64,000 nt of DNA. Source: Clostridium sp. CMCC3677 (GTDB taxonomy: Bacteria > Bacillota > Clostridia > Clostridiales > Clostridiaceae). The notes under the pieces are model-generated. The model was not told the origin of the DNA. It saw only the letters and a program-made list of their open reading frames with translations, and made no database searches. Below are positions 17,986-27,400 of this stretch, piece by piece (position 1 is the stretch's first letter; the number at the start of each line of letters is the position of its first letter). Position numbers and translations under genes: made by a program. The stretch spans positions 124,001 to 188,000 of the forward strand of contig NZ_JAMQHS010000005.1 in assembly GCF_023845585.1 (NCBI RefSeq). Reading direction: 5' to 3'.

Positions 17986-20331
17986 ATGAAAAAAATAGAA
18001 CTGTTAGCACCAGCAGGTAGTATGGAAAGTTTAATAGCGGCTATAAATAGAGGAGCTGATGCTATTTATTTAGGAGGAAATAAATTTTCTGCAAGGGCAT
18101 ATGCATCAAATTTTGATAATGAAATGATGATGAAAGCTGTAGATTATGCACATGGTTATGGAGCTCGGGTATATGTAACTATAAATACCTTATTAAAAGA
18201 AAATGAAATAAAAGAAGCTTTAAAATATGCAGGATATCTTTATGATATAGGGGTAGATGCTTTAATTATACAAGACACGGGACTTATTAATTTAATACAA
18301 AAAACATATACAGATTTCGAATTACATGCATCAACTCAAATGACAGTACATAATGGTGAAGGTGCAATGTATTTTACAGAAAAGGGATTGTCTAGAATAG
18401 TTTTATCTCGAGAGCTTTCTTTGAATGAAATTAAGTATATATCAAAGGATTTAGGTATAGAAACAGAGATATTTGTACATGGAGCACTTTGTGTATGCTA
18501 TTCAGGACAATGCTTAATGAGCTCTATGATAGGAGGAAGAAGTGGTAATAGGGGAAGATGCGCTCAACCTTGTAGAATGGAATATATAATACAAGGAGAA
18601 AATACTTCACCTAAAAAGGCGTATTTACTTAGTCCAAAAGATATGTGCTTAATTGATGATGTAGAAGAATTAATAAAAAGTGGAACATCATCTTTAAAAG
18701 TAGAAGGAAGAATGAAGAGACCTGAATATGTATCAGGAGTTGTAGATACTTATAGAAAAGCAATTGATAGAGTAACTTGTAAACAAAAATTTGATTTAAA
18801 AAAGGGAAGAATTCAATTAGCTCAGTTATTTAATAGAGAAGGATTTTCTAAAGCATATCTTTATAAAAATACAGGAAAAGATATGATGAGTTATAATTTT
18901 CCTAAAAATACTGGTATTCCTATAGGTAAGGCTGTTGATAAAAATGAAATTATATTAGATGGAAATATAAGCATTGGAGATGGAATAAGATATAGGAATG
19001 ACGGATTTGTATTAGGTAAAATATTACTTAATGGCAAAGAAGTAAAGGAAGCACTTAAAGGGGATAAAGTTAAATTAATACCTAGTGGTTATAAAAAAGG
19101 TGATTTAATATACAGAATGTCTGATAAAAAGTTATATGATGAATTAAAGGACTATGTAAAACCATATAAAAGAAAAGTATTATTACAAGGTGAATTAGAA
19201 TTTAGAGTTGGTTTACCTTTAAAATTAAAAACTAAATTCAATGGAAAAGAATATGAAGCTTTAGGCGATACAGTTGAAGTAGCAGAGAAGTCACCATTAG
19301 ATATAAAAAGAGTAGAAGAATGTTTAATGAAATCTGGAGAAATACCATATAAGTTCGAAAAAGTATTATTTAATGCTTTTGAAGACGGATTTATAAGAAT
19401 AGCTTCTTTAAATAACTTAAGAAGAGAATTATTTGAAAAAATATTAAAAGAAGAAGCTTCTTCTTATAGGCGTAAAAGATTTAAGGCTGATACTTTAGGT
19501 GAAAACTTGAAATCAGGCGAAAGTTTAGGTTATATTTATAGTTGTATAAATAAAGAACAATTGAAAGCATTATTAGAAGATCATACTGTTAAAAACATAG
19601 CATTAGATATATCTTATACTAAGCATAAAGGTGCGTTAAATATAAGTGATTTTAAAAATGTAGAAAATAAAAACTTATATTTTATGACTCCTAATATAAT
19701 AAAAGAAGAATTTAAAAATGTAGTTAAACAAATAGATGAAGTTATTCCATATATAAAAGGATTAATAACTTCAAATGTAGGAATACTTAATTTATATAAA
19801 GATAAATTATTTATAATAGGTGATTATAAATTAAATCTGTTTAATAAAGAAGCTTTAGATTTTTATAGGAAAGATATTGAGATTCCAACATTAAGCTTAG
19901 AATTAAACAGAAAAGAAATTAAAGAAATAATGAAAAGTGTTAATTATAATGTTGCAGTTGGTGTTTATGGAAAAACAGAATTAATGGTTAGTGAGTACTG
20001 TCCAATAGGAAGTACATTTGGAAATAAATCTACTTCTAAAGAGTGTAATGGAGTTTGTATGAGAGATGAATTCACATTAGTAGATAGAAAAAATGAAACA
20101 TTTAAAGTATTAGGTGATAATAGCTGTAGAAGTCATATATTAAATTCACTTGCTTTAAATTTAATAGAAGAAATTGAAGAGTTAAAAACATTTAATATAT
20201 CTACGTTTAGATTTGACTTTAAAGATGAAACTTATAATGAAGTTAAAGTGATATTAGAAGAAGTGAAAAAACTTAAAAAAAGTGAAAATAGAATCTATAC
20301 TAAAGGTCATTATAAACGTGGTGTAGAATAG
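17986..20331 (+). CDS. Peptidase U32 family protein with DUF3656 (TrhP/RlhA-like)
   Basis: A 781-residue protein. The N-terminal U32 domain begins KIELLAPAGSMESLIAAINR. The U32 signature lies at about residues 161-180 (EIFVHGALCVCYSGQCLMSS), followed by GNRGRCAQPCR. Four to five cysteines here (169, 171, 176, 192, 196) probably bind a cofactor. The rest (about 380-781) fits DUF3656, with more cysteines near the C-terminus (CPIG, SKECNGVC). Members once called collagenases are now known as tRNA or rRNA hydroxylation factors using prephenate; I infer such a role. GGAGG start. It lies 13 bases upstream of mutS2, so the two are probably cotranscribed. Confidence 0.85.
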   Translation: MKKIELLAPAGSMESLIAAINRGADAIYLGGNKFSARAYASNFDNEMMMKAVDYAHGYGARVYVTINTLLKENEIKEALKYAGYLYDIGVDALIIQDTGLINLIQKTYTDFELHASTQMTVHNGEGAMYFTEKGLSRIVLSRELSLNEIKYISKDLGIETEIFVHGALCVCYSGQCLMSSMIGGRSGNRGRCAQPCRMEYIIQGENTSPKKAYLLSPKDMCLIDDVEELIKSGTSSLKVEGRMKRPEYVSGVVDTYRKAIDRVTCKQKFDLKKGRIQLAQLFNREGFSKAYLYKNTGKDMMSYNFPKNTGIPIGKAVDKNEIILDGNISIGDGIRYRNDGFVLGKILLNGKEVKEALKGDKVKLIPSGYKKGDLIYRMSDKKLYDELKDYVKPYKRKVLLQGELEFRVGLPLKLKTKFNGKEYEALGDTVEVAEKSPLDIKRVEECLMKSGEIPYKFEKVLFNAFEDGFIRIASLNNLRRELFEKILKEEASSYRRKRFKADTLGENLKSGESLGYIYSCINKEQLKALLEDHTVKNIALDISYTKHKGALNISDFKNVENKNLYFMTPNIIKEEFKNVVKQIDEVIPYIKGLITSNVGILNLYKDKLFIIGDYKLNLFNKEALDFYRKDIEIPTLSLELNRKEIKEIMKSVNYNVAVGVYGKTELMVSEYCPIGSTFGNKSTSKECNGVCMRDEFTLVDRKNETFKVLGDNSCRSHILNSLALNLIEEIEELKTFNISTFRFDFKDETYNEVKVILEEVKKLKKSENRIYTKGHYKRGVE

Positions 20332-20344
20332 AGGGGAACTATAA

Positions 20345-22702
20345 ATGAACAAGAGATCTTTAAGAGTTTTAGAATTTAATAAAGTAAAGGAAATACTTAA
20401 AAAGTATGCATATAGCAGTTCTGCCAAGAAATTAGTAGATGAACTTGTACCTTATGATAATACATATGAAATAAACAATGGATTAGAAGAATCTAATGAG
20501 GCACTTGAAATATTAATGAAGAAGGGTAATCCTCCAATAGAAGGTCTTTGTGATATAGGAGATATACTTCAAAGAGCGAAAAAAGGAGGTACATTAACAC
20601 CAGAACAATTATTAAAGGTATTAGGAATGCTTACAGCAACTAGAAGAATGCAGGAATTTTTTAAAAGAGAAGAACAAGAAGTATCTTTTCCTAAGTTAGA
20701 AGATTTAGCGTATATATTAGCACCTATTAATGACTTGGAAAAAGAAATTGAGAGATCTATTTTATCAGAAGATGAAGTTAGTGATAATGCTAGCACTACT
20801 TTATATAATATAAGAAGAAGTTTAAAAGAAAAGAATTCTTCAGTAAGAGAAAAAATAAATTCAATAGTTAGAAGTAATTCTAAGTATTTACAGGATTCTT
20901 TATATACAATAAGAGGTGATAGATATGTAATTCCAGTAAAGGCAGAATATAAGAGTTCAGTGCCAGGGCTTGTACATGATCAAAGTTCAACAGGAGCTAC
21001 TCTTTTTATAGAACCTATGGGGTTAGTTAATTTAAATAATGAAATAAAAGAACTTATGTTAAAAGAAAAGGCTGAAATAGATAGGATACTTTCAGCATTG
21101 TCATTAAAAGTAAAAATGAATGCAGAACACTGCGAGAGTAATTTTAAAATACTTACTAATTTAGATTTTATTTTTTCAAAGGGTAAATATGCATGTGAAT
21201 TAAATGCAATAAAACCTATGGTAAGAGATGACGGAATATTCAACATAATGTCTGGTAGACATCCTTTAATTGAAAAAGATAAAGTTGTACCTTTAGATGT
21301 AAATTTAGGTGATGAATTTGACACTTTGATGATAACTGGACCTAATACAGGTGGTAAAACTGTTACATTAAAAACAGTGGGATTGCTTCATATAATGGCA
21401 TTGAGTGGACTGCTTATACCTGCAAGTTCTAATTCATCAGTATCATTCTTTAAGGAAGTATTTGCTGATATAGGAGATGAGCAAAGTATTGAGCAGAGTT
21501 TATCAACTTTCTCATCTCATTTAACTAATATAGTAAATATCATGGAATATGATAATAGACAATCACTTATTCTATTTGATGAATTGGGTGGAGGAACTGA
21601 TCCAGCAGAAGGTGCAGCACTTGCAATAGCTATTATAGAAAATTTAAGTAGTAAAGGTGCAAAATTAATAGCAACAACTCACTATAGTGAATTAAAGGCA
21701 TATGCATTAAATAAAGAGAGAGTTGAAAATGCATCTGTAGAGTTTGATATTAATACATTAAGACCTACATATAGATTGTTAATTGGAGTTCCAGGAAAAT
21801 CCAATGCATTTGAGATTTCTATAAGAATAGGACTTGGAAAAGAAGTTATAGATTGTGCAAAAAATTATATGTCTAAAGAAAATTTAGAGTTTGAAGGCTT
21901 AATAAGAAATCTTCAAGAAAAGAGTATTATAGCTAAAAAAGATGCAAGAGATGCAAAAGTCATTAAAGATCAAGCGGAAGAATTAAAGAATAAATATGAA
22001 CAAAAGCTTGAAAGACTTGAAAAAGTTAAAGATAAGGCTTATATGGAAGCAAGAGAAGAGGCTAAAAAGATAGTATCTAATGCAAAAGACGAAGCAGATG
22101 ATATATTAAAAGCTATGAGAGAACTTGAAAAACTTGGTATTTCAAGTGGTGGAAGACAAAGACTAGAAGAAGAACGTAAAAAACTTAAAGATAGTTTAGA
22201 AGAAAAAGAAAAGAATTTATATAAAATGAAAGAAAATGATGGTGAAGTACTTGAAAAAGTAACATTAGGTATGGAAGCGTTTTTGCCATCTTTCAATCAA
22301 AATGTGATAGTGATTTCTATGCCTGATAATAAAGGGGAAGTACAAGTTGAAGCTGGGATTATGAAAATTTCAGTTAAGTTAAAGGATCTTAGAAAAACTA
22401 AACAATCTAAAGTTGAAAAGGTAAAGAAAAAGAGAGAATTAAAATTAAATTTAAGTAAAGTTGAAAATCGTATAGATTTAAGAGGGTTAGATGCAGAAGA
22501 AGCTTGTTATAGAGTAGATAAGTATTTAGACGATGCTTATATGGGCAATCTTGGAGAAGTAACAATAGTTCATGGAAAAGGTACTGGAATTCTTAGAAAA
22601 GCAATAAATGACATGCTTAAGAGACATATACATGTTAAAAATTATAGATTAGGTGGATATGGTGAAGGTGGAGATGGTGCAACAATAGTCGAACTAAAAT
22701 AA
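20345..22702 (+). CDS. mutS2: Endonuclease MutS2
   Basis: A 785-residue MutS-like ATPase without the mismatch-recognition domain. Walker A is GPNTGGKT (about residues 332-339) and Walker B is LILFDELGGGTDP (about 408-420). A coiled region runs about 510-640. The C-terminal Smr nuclease domain is about 707-785 (IDLRGLDAEEA, VTIVHGKGTGILR). MutS2 suppresses recombination and, in Bacillus, also rescues collided ribosomes. Downstream of the U32 gene with AGAGGGGA before the ATG. A long repeat element starts 6 bases past its stop, and no conventional terminator is seen. Confidence 0.95.
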   Translation: MNKRSLRVLEFNKVKEILKKYAYSSSAKKLVDELVPYDNTYEINNGLEESNEALEILMKKGNPPIEGLCDIGDILQRAKKGGTLTPEQLLKVLGMLTATRRMQEFFKREEQEVSFPKLEDLAYILAPINDLEKEIERSILSEDEVSDNASTTLYNIRRSLKEKNSSVREKINSIVRSNSKYLQDSLYTIRGDRYVIPVKAEYKSSVPGLVHDQSSTGATLFIEPMGLVNLNNEIKELMLKEKAEIDRILSALSLKVKMNAEHCESNFKILTNLDFIFSKGKYACELNAIKPMVRDDGIFNIMSGRHPLIEKDKVVPLDVNLGDEFDTLMITGPNTGGKTVTLKTVGLLHIMALSGLLIPASSNSSVSFFKEVFADIGDEQSIEQSLSTFSSHLTNIVNIMEYDNRQSLILFDELGGGTDPAEGAALAIAIIENLSSKGAKLIATTHYSELKAYALNKERVENASVEFDINTLRPTYRLLIGVPGKSNAFEISIRIGLGKEVIDCAKNYMSKENLEFEGLIRNLQEKSIIAKKDARDAKVIKDQAEELKNKYEQKLERLEKVKDKAYMEAREEAKKIVSNAKDEADDILKAMRELEKLGISSGGRQRLEEERKKLKDSLEEKEKNLYKMKENDGEVLEKVTLGMEAFLPSFNQNVIVISMPDNKGEVQVEAGIMKISVKLKDLRKTKQSKVEKVKKKRELKLNLSKVENRIDLRGLDAEEACYRVDKYLDDAYMGNLGEVTIVHGKGTGILRKAINDMLKRHIHVKNYRLGGYGEGGDGATIVELK

Positions 22703-22707
22703 TGTGA

Positions 22708-23030
22708 TGTTTTGAAATATTGATCTTTTGTATAAAGCTCGTGGACAGAGAAATTTGTTTTAAGAACTCTAAAATAAAGATTAGTCCAATTAATGCATGC
22801 TCCCAATGAAACATTGTACTGTGTGAAAGTTCGTGTTTCCAAATATGAAATTTGGACACTTACTTTTGACAAGCAATTAATTGTAAGGCTAAAAGGAAAC
22901 TCAACTCAAGTACATTCGCTGAGTAAGTAAGAGTAGCAAAATATAAAATTTTGACTCTTACTTAAGAGTTCTAGAAAAGTAAATTTCAATGCCACTTCGC
23001 CTTTATAACAAAAGATCAACATATTTAAAA
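22708..23030. repeat. Intergenic composite element, long form (copy C)
   Basis: About 320 bases bounded by inverted repeats: left GATCTTTTGTATAAAG (22722-22737), right CTTTATAACAAAAGATC (23001-23017), with the similarity extending further out. The interior at 22733-22817 closely matches copy D at 26935-27020. Relative to D it carries a 50-base palindromic insert at 22818-22867 and a second stretch around 22883-22960, which holds another hairpin (AAGTAAGAGT/ACTCTTACTT). No ORF of note. It fills most of the 374-base mutS2-DUF523 gap. Confidence 0.75.
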
Positions 23031-23076
23031 TAGGGTAGAATAAGAAATAAATATGAAGAAATTTTGAGGTGAGTGC

Positions 23077-23814
23077 ATGTATATTATAAGTGCATGTTTA
23101 TGTGGAGTTAACTGTAAATATAGTGGGGAAAATAATTTAAATGAAAAGTGTGTTGAGTTATTTAGAAGAGGAAAAGCTATTTTGGTATGTCCTGAACAAC
23201 TTGGAGGATTAAGTACTCCTAGAACTCCAGTAGAATTAAAAAATTCTGCTCAGGATATACTAGAAGGGCATGGAATAGCAATTACAAAAGATGGTTTAGA
23301 TGTTACAAATCAATTTGTAAAAGGTGCATATGAAACATTAAAGATAGCTAAAGAAGTGAATGCTACAAAGGCTATTTTAAAAGAAAAAAGTCCATCATGT
23401 GGTGTTAATAAAGTATATGATGGAAGCTTTCAAGGAAACAAAATAGATGGAATGGGACTTACTGCATACTTATTGCAAAAAGAAGGAATAGAAGTATTTT
23501 CTGAAGAAGATATAGAACCTAATAATGAAAAATTAATATATTTAAATGAATATTTTGAAAACAAATTAAAAAGAAAAAAATTTTTAAACTTAGAGGAAGA
23601 TGATTTTGATTATAATTATGATGAGTCATTGGATTTGACAGAATGTTTAGATGAATTTTCTGATTTGCCAAGTCGAGTTAAGGATAATGTAAAAAGACTA
23701 ATAATATCTTTAGCAGAAGATCTTATGGGATTTACTGAAATAGATGAAATATCAGAAGCTACAGGGCTAACAATAGAGGAAATTAAAACTATAAAGAATG
23801 AACATGAAAAATAA
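23077..23814 (+). CDS. DUF523 protein with extra C-terminal domain
   Basis: Residues 1 to about 150 are DUF523: SACLCGVNCKYSG (about residues 5-17), CPEQLGGLSTPRTP (about 39-52) and LKEKSPSCGVNKVYDG. The conserved cysteines hint at metal or sulfur chemistry, but no function is established to my knowledge. The remaining 95 residues are an acidic segment followed by a helical region ending TEIDEISEATGLTIEEIKTI, which resembles a helix-turn-helix-like hairpin. Most DUF523 proteins stop near 150 residues, so the extension is uncommon. GAGGTGAG precedes the ATG. Lone gene. Confidence 0.78.
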   Translation: MYIISACLCGVNCKYSGENNLNEKCVELFRRGKAILVCPEQLGGLSTPRTPVELKNSAQDILEGHGIAITKDGLDVTNQFVKGAYETLKIAKEVNATKAILKEKSPSCGVNKVYDGSFQGNKIDGMGLTAYLLQKEGIEVFSEEDIEPNNEKLIYLNEYFENKLKRKKFLNLEEDDFDYNYDESLDLTECLDEFSDLPSRVKDNVKRLIISLAEDLMGFTEIDEISEATGLTIEEIKTIKNEHEK

Positions 23815-23980
23815 GAAATGTTAGTAATTGGAAAAATTTATTACTAAATACTATAAAATATTAAAAAAACTATTTTTTATTATGGATAAGTATTGTATAA
23901 TAATAGAAGTATTAAGTAAAATTTTGTTAAGTTAGTATAAATGTTTAACAAATGATTTATACAAATGGGAGGGAACATAT

Positions 23981-25708
23981 ATGGATTATAAAGAAAAATA
24001 TAACTCATGGCTTAATTCTGAGAGTATAAATGAAGAAACAAAGAATGAATTAAAAGCTATATGTGATGAAAAAGAAATAGAAGATAGATTTTATAAAGAT
24101 TTAGAGTTTGGTACAGGTGGATTAAGAGGTGTAATTGGTGCAGGAAGCAACAGAATGAATGTATATAGTGTTTCAAAAGCCACTCAAGGTTTTGCTAATT
24201 ACTTAAATGAAAACTTTAACAAACCAGCAGTTGCAATTGCATACGATTCTAGAAATATGTCAAAGGAATTTGCTAAGGCAGCAGCACTTACATTATGCGC
24301 TAACAATGTAAAAGTATACTTATATGAAAGTTTAAGACCAACACCAGTGTTATCTTTTGCTACAAGAGAATTAAAATGTAGTGGTGGAATAGTTGTAACC
24401 GCTTCACATAATCCAAAACAATATAATGGATATAAGGTTTATGATGAATTTGGAGGACAAGTTACAGATGACAAAGCTAACAAAATAATAACTTGTGTTA
24501 ACCAAATTGAAGATTTTTCACAAATTAAAATTATAGATGAAAAAGATGCTTTAGAAAAAGGTTTACTTGAATATGTAGGTGAAGAATTAGATAAAGTTTA
24601 TATGGAAAAAGTAAAATCTTTAACTATTAGAAAAGAATTAGTTAGTGAAAAAGCTAATACTTTAAATGTTATATATACTCCAATTCATGGATCAGGCAAT
24701 GTTCCAGTTAGAAGAGTATTAAAAGAATTAGGATATACAAATGTAGAAGTTGTAAAAGAACAAGAAGCTCCAGATGGAAACTTTCCAACAGCATCTTATC
24801 CTAATCCAGAAAATCCAGATGTATTTAAATTAGCTTTAAATATGGCACAAAGCACAAATCCAGATATCATATTTGGAACAGATCCTGATTGTGATAGAAT
24901 TGGTGTTGTTGTAAAAGACAGCAAAGGTGAATACAAAGTTTTAACTGGTAACCAAACTGGATTATTATTAACTCATTATATGTTAAGTTCATTAAAAGAA
25001 ACGAATAAGTTACCTGAAAATGGAGTAGTTATTAAGACAATAGTAACTACAGAAGGTGCTAAAGCAATTGCTGATGATTTTAATATAGAAATATTAGATG
25101 TACTAACTGGATTTAAATATATAGGAGAAAAGATAAGAGAATTTAAAGAATCAGGAGAACATACTTACTTATTTGGATTTGAAGAAAGTTATGGATATCT
25201 TGCAGGAGACTTTGTTCGTGACAAAGATGCAGTAATAGCTTCAATGTTAATATGTGAAATGTGTTTATATTATAAAGAACATGGAAAGAGTTTATATGAT
25301 GCTTTAATAGAATTATATGAAAAATATGGATACTTTAAAGAAACTCTTGTATCTTTAGAATTAGCAGGAAAAGAAGGTCAAGAAAAAATAGCTTCTTGTA
25401 TAGATGCTATGAGAAATAGTAAAGTAAGTGAAATTAATAATGTAAAAGTAGTCAGAAAATTAGATTATAAATTAAGTATGGATGAAGATGTAGAAAACGG
25501 AAGTAAGGTAGCAATTGATTTACCAAAATCAAATGTATTAAAATTTATACTTGAAGATGATTCTTATTTTGTAGTGAGACCGTCAGGAACTGAACCCAAA
25601 ATGAAAGTTTATTTATCTATTAAGGGAAATAGCTTGACTGATGCTGAAAAGCAAATATCAGAATTCAAAGAAAATGTCATGAAATTAATTAATGAAAAAT
25701 TAAACTAA
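23981..25708 (+). CDS. pgcA: Phosphoglucomutase / phosphomannomutase (alpha-D-phosphohexomutase)
   Basis: A 575-residue cytosolic enzyme interconverting hexose 1- and 6-phosphates, feeding glycogen and wall-polymer precursors. Domain 1 carries the phosphoserine loop TASHNPKQYNGYK (Ser about residue 141). Domain 2/3 has the Mg-binding DPDCDRIG (about 302-309). The sugar-binding loop is FGFEESYGYLAGDF, and domain 4 has the phosphate loop RPSGTEPKMKVY. Length matches the Bacillus PgcA class. GGGAGGGA precedes the ATG. It sits upstream of polysaccharide genes, though with its own terminator. Confidence 0.92.
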   Translation: MDYKEKYNSWLNSESINEETKNELKAICDEKEIEDRFYKDLEFGTGGLRGVIGAGSNRMNVYSVSKATQGFANYLNENFNKPAVAIAYDSRNMSKEFAKAAALTLCANNVKVYLYESLRPTPVLSFATRELKCSGGIVVTASHNPKQYNGYKVYDEFGGQVTDDKANKIITCVNQIEDFSQIKIIDEKDALEKGLLEYVGEELDKVYMEKVKSLTIRKELVSEKANTLNVIYTPIHGSGNVPVRRVLKELGYTNVEVVKEQEAPDGNFPTASYPNPENPDVFKLALNMAQSTNPDIIFGTDPDCDRIGVVVKDSKGEYKVLTGNQTGLLLTHYMLSSLKETNKLPENGVVIKTIVTTEGAKAIADDFNIEILDVLTGFKYIGEKIREFKESGEHTYLFGFEESYGYLAGDFVRDKDAVIASMLICEMCLYYKEHGKSLYDALIELYEKYGYFKETLVSLELAGKEGQEKIASCIDAMRNSKVSEINNVKVVRKLDYKLSMDEDVENGSKVAIDLPKSNVLKFILEDDSYFVVRPSGTEPKMKVYLSIKGNSLTDAEKQISEFKENVMKLINEKLN

Positions 25709-25721
25709 ATTAATTCTACAA

Positions 25722-25768
25722 ATAAGCTGTTTTAAGTGATATAATAATCATTTGAGACAGCTTTTGTT
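25722..25768 (+). terminator. Intrinsic terminator after phosphoglucomutase
   Basis: AAGCTGTTTTAAGTGAT (25724-25740) pairs with ATCATTTGAGACAGCTT (25747-25763) with two imperfections, then TTTGTT. Confidence 0.85.
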
Positions 25769-25807
25769 CTTAAATACTATCAAGATAAAATTAGGTGGTG
25801 TAACATA

Positions 25808-26896
25808 ATGGATTATAAAACAATGTTGAAGGAAAAATTAAGTAAGATATTATTTTTAGAAATGGATATAGAGGGATTTAAAAAGACTGTAAATATTCCG
25901 GAATATGTGACATTTAAAAATAAAGATTTATATATGCCTATAAGTTCAGAATATATAACATCTAATGTTAATGATGAAATAAAAATGAAGAACTTACCTA
26001 TATATTATTTTATTGAAGGAATGTTTATATGTTTTGCATGTGATGAAAAATTAAGATTTAATGATGATTATGGAATTATTTTAACTTATATTGCTAATGC
26101 CGAAGAATCTATAAAAAGTCTTATAGCTAATAGAATTAAAGAAGAAAGATTAGAAGAAGCTTATATATTATTAAAAGGATTATATATATATAATAGAGAA
26201 GAAGAGGTTTTTAAAAATCTATTATTGACAGGGGAAGCCTTGAGAGAAAAGGATTCTAAATTCAAATCAATACTATTACAAGATATTGAAGAAGGAAAGA
26301 TAAAGTTTAAAAATATGCCAGAACCTTACTTGTATAATGCACTTATATTAAGAGATGATGGAGACTTTATAAATGCTAAAGAAGAAATTAATAGCTACCT
26401 AAATAAAGGCGGAGTAAAGAGCGGAGAGATAGATCAAATAATCAACGATATTAACAATGTAAGTCAATATGAAAAAGCAATAGAGCTTTTAAATGAAAAG
26501 CCAGAAAAAGCAATAGAAATGTTATTGCCATTAGTTGACCAATTTGAAACAAATCCACTTTTATATTATTACTTAGCAGTTGGATATAGAAATTTAGAAA
26601 ACTATGAAAAAGCTATATACTATTTAAATCAAAGTTTAAGTATTGAATCAGGTATATTAGAAGTAGTTAATGAACTTGGTATAAATTATGCTTGTCTTGG
26701 TAATTATGAAGAAGCAATAAAATACTTTAAAAAGGCTTTTGAGGCTTCAAGAGATGTTGAAATTTGTACTAACATAATAATGTGTTATATGAATTTAGGC
26801 GATAATGAACAAGCAAAACTTCATTTAGAAATTGCTAAAAAATTAAAACCTGAAGATGAAATTGTAAGTCAATTAGAAAAAGCTTTAACTAAATAG
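25808..26896 (+). CDS. TPR-repeat protein
   Basis: A 362-residue cytosolic protein. Clear tetratricopeptide repeats occupy about residues 245-360 (LLYYYLAVGYRNLENYEKAI, LGINYACLGNYEEAIKYFKK, NIIMCYMNLGDNEQAKLHLE). Weaker helical repeats lie around 100-240. The N-terminal 100 residues form an unrecognised domain with MPISSEYI. TPR arrays bind protein partners; the partner is unknown. GGTGG start. It lies between phosphoglucomutase and the polysaccharide cluster, but terminators on both sides make it monocistronic. Confidence 0.8.
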   Translation: MDYKTMLKEKLSKILFLEMDIEGFKKTVNIPEYVTFKNKDLYMPISSEYITSNVNDEIKMKNLPIYYFIEGMFICFACDEKLRFNDDYGIILTYIANAEESIKSLIANRIKEERLEEAYILLKGLYIYNREEEVFKNLLLTGEALREKDSKFKSILLQDIEEGKIKFKNMPEPYLYNALILRDDGDFINAKEEINSYLNKGGVKSGEIDQIINDINNVSQYEKAIELLNEKPEKAIEMLLPLVDQFETNPLLYYYLAVGYRNLENYEKAIYYLNQSLSIESGILEVVNELGINYACLGNYEEAIKYFKKAFEASRDVEICTNIIMCYMNLGDNEQAKLHLEIAKKLKPEDEIVSQLEKALTK

Positions 26897-26907
26897 TTAA
26901 GTTTGTG

Positions 26908-27120
26908 TTTTAAAAGAAAGTTTATAATTTTAGTATAAAGCTCGTAGACAGGGAAATTTCATTTAAGAACACTAAAACAGATATTAGTCTAATTAATGCA
27001 TGCTCCCAATGAAACATTGTGACAAGCAATTAATTCAACAAATATCTATTAAGAGTTCTAAAAAGTAAATTTCAATGCTACTGCGCCCTTATACTAAAAT
27101 TATGAACACTATTTTTAAAT
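26908..27120. repeat. Intergenic element, intermediate form (copy D)
   Basis: About 210 bases with terminal inverted repeats of about 35: left TTTTAGTATAAAGCTCG (26928-26944) and right CGCCCTTATACTAAAA (27084-27099), each with matching outer flanks. The interior TAATGCATGCTCCCAATGAA (26994-27013) is shared with copy C. It begins 11 bases after the TPR gene stop. No ORF. Confidence 0.78.
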
Positions 27121-27135
27121 AAAGGGTTTTATTTC

Positions 27136-27178
27136 AGCACTATCAAAATAGCATTAGATATTTTGTTAGTGCTTTTTA
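27136..27178 (+). terminator. Intrinsic terminator downstream of the TPR gene
   Basis: AGCACTATCAAAATA (27136-27150) pairs with TATTTTGTTAGTGCT (27159-27173) with one mismatch, then TTTTTATA. It lies beyond repeat copy D, which would therefore be in the 3' untranslated region. The 504-base gap also holds repeat copy I and the leader of the next gene. Confidence 0.87.
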
Positions 27179-27191
27179 TATATAGGAAAAG

Positions 27192-27235
27192 ATGTTTTAA
27201 TATGCATATATCAACACGTTGCTAAAACATAGCAA
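27192..27235. repeat. Intergenic palindromic element, minimal form (copy I)
   Basis: ATGTTTTA (27192-27199) and TAAAACAT (27223-27230) are perfect inverted repeats around ATATGCATATATCAACAC and GTTGC. It has the motif ATATATCAACAC followed by GCTAAAACATAGC shared with copies G and H. Confidence 0.65.
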
Positions 27236-27336
27236 TTTTAAAAAATTATTATTTTAATACATAAAAAGGGATTTATTATATGATATAATAGTCTAATCAA
27301 TAATAAGTATTATATTTATGAAAATACTACATAATG

Positions 27337-27400
27337 AAAGGAGAAACTACTTTAAATTATATCTAAATTTTTAACTTTGTAATTTTAAGTAGCGAATTTT
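27337..27400 (+). promoter_or_regulatory. Distant Shine-Dalgarno joined to start by a hairpin (tagA)
   Basis: AAAGGAG at 27337-27343 is 57 bases from the ATG at 27401, far too distant in linear sequence. Between them CTACTT-T-AAATTA (27347-27359) pairs with TAATTT-T-AAGTAG (27380-27392), 12 pairs with one T-T mismatch and a 20-base loop. Taking out the hairpin leaves 11 bases between GGAG and ATG. No better Shine-Dalgarno lies near the ATG, and an in-frame TAA at 27386 rules out an upstream start. Confidence 0.6.

Noticed and set aside
22635..22872. Minus-strand ORFs covering the mutS2 end and repeat copy C
   Set aside because: They run through a repeat element and the Smr domain in antisense, and no family is recognised.
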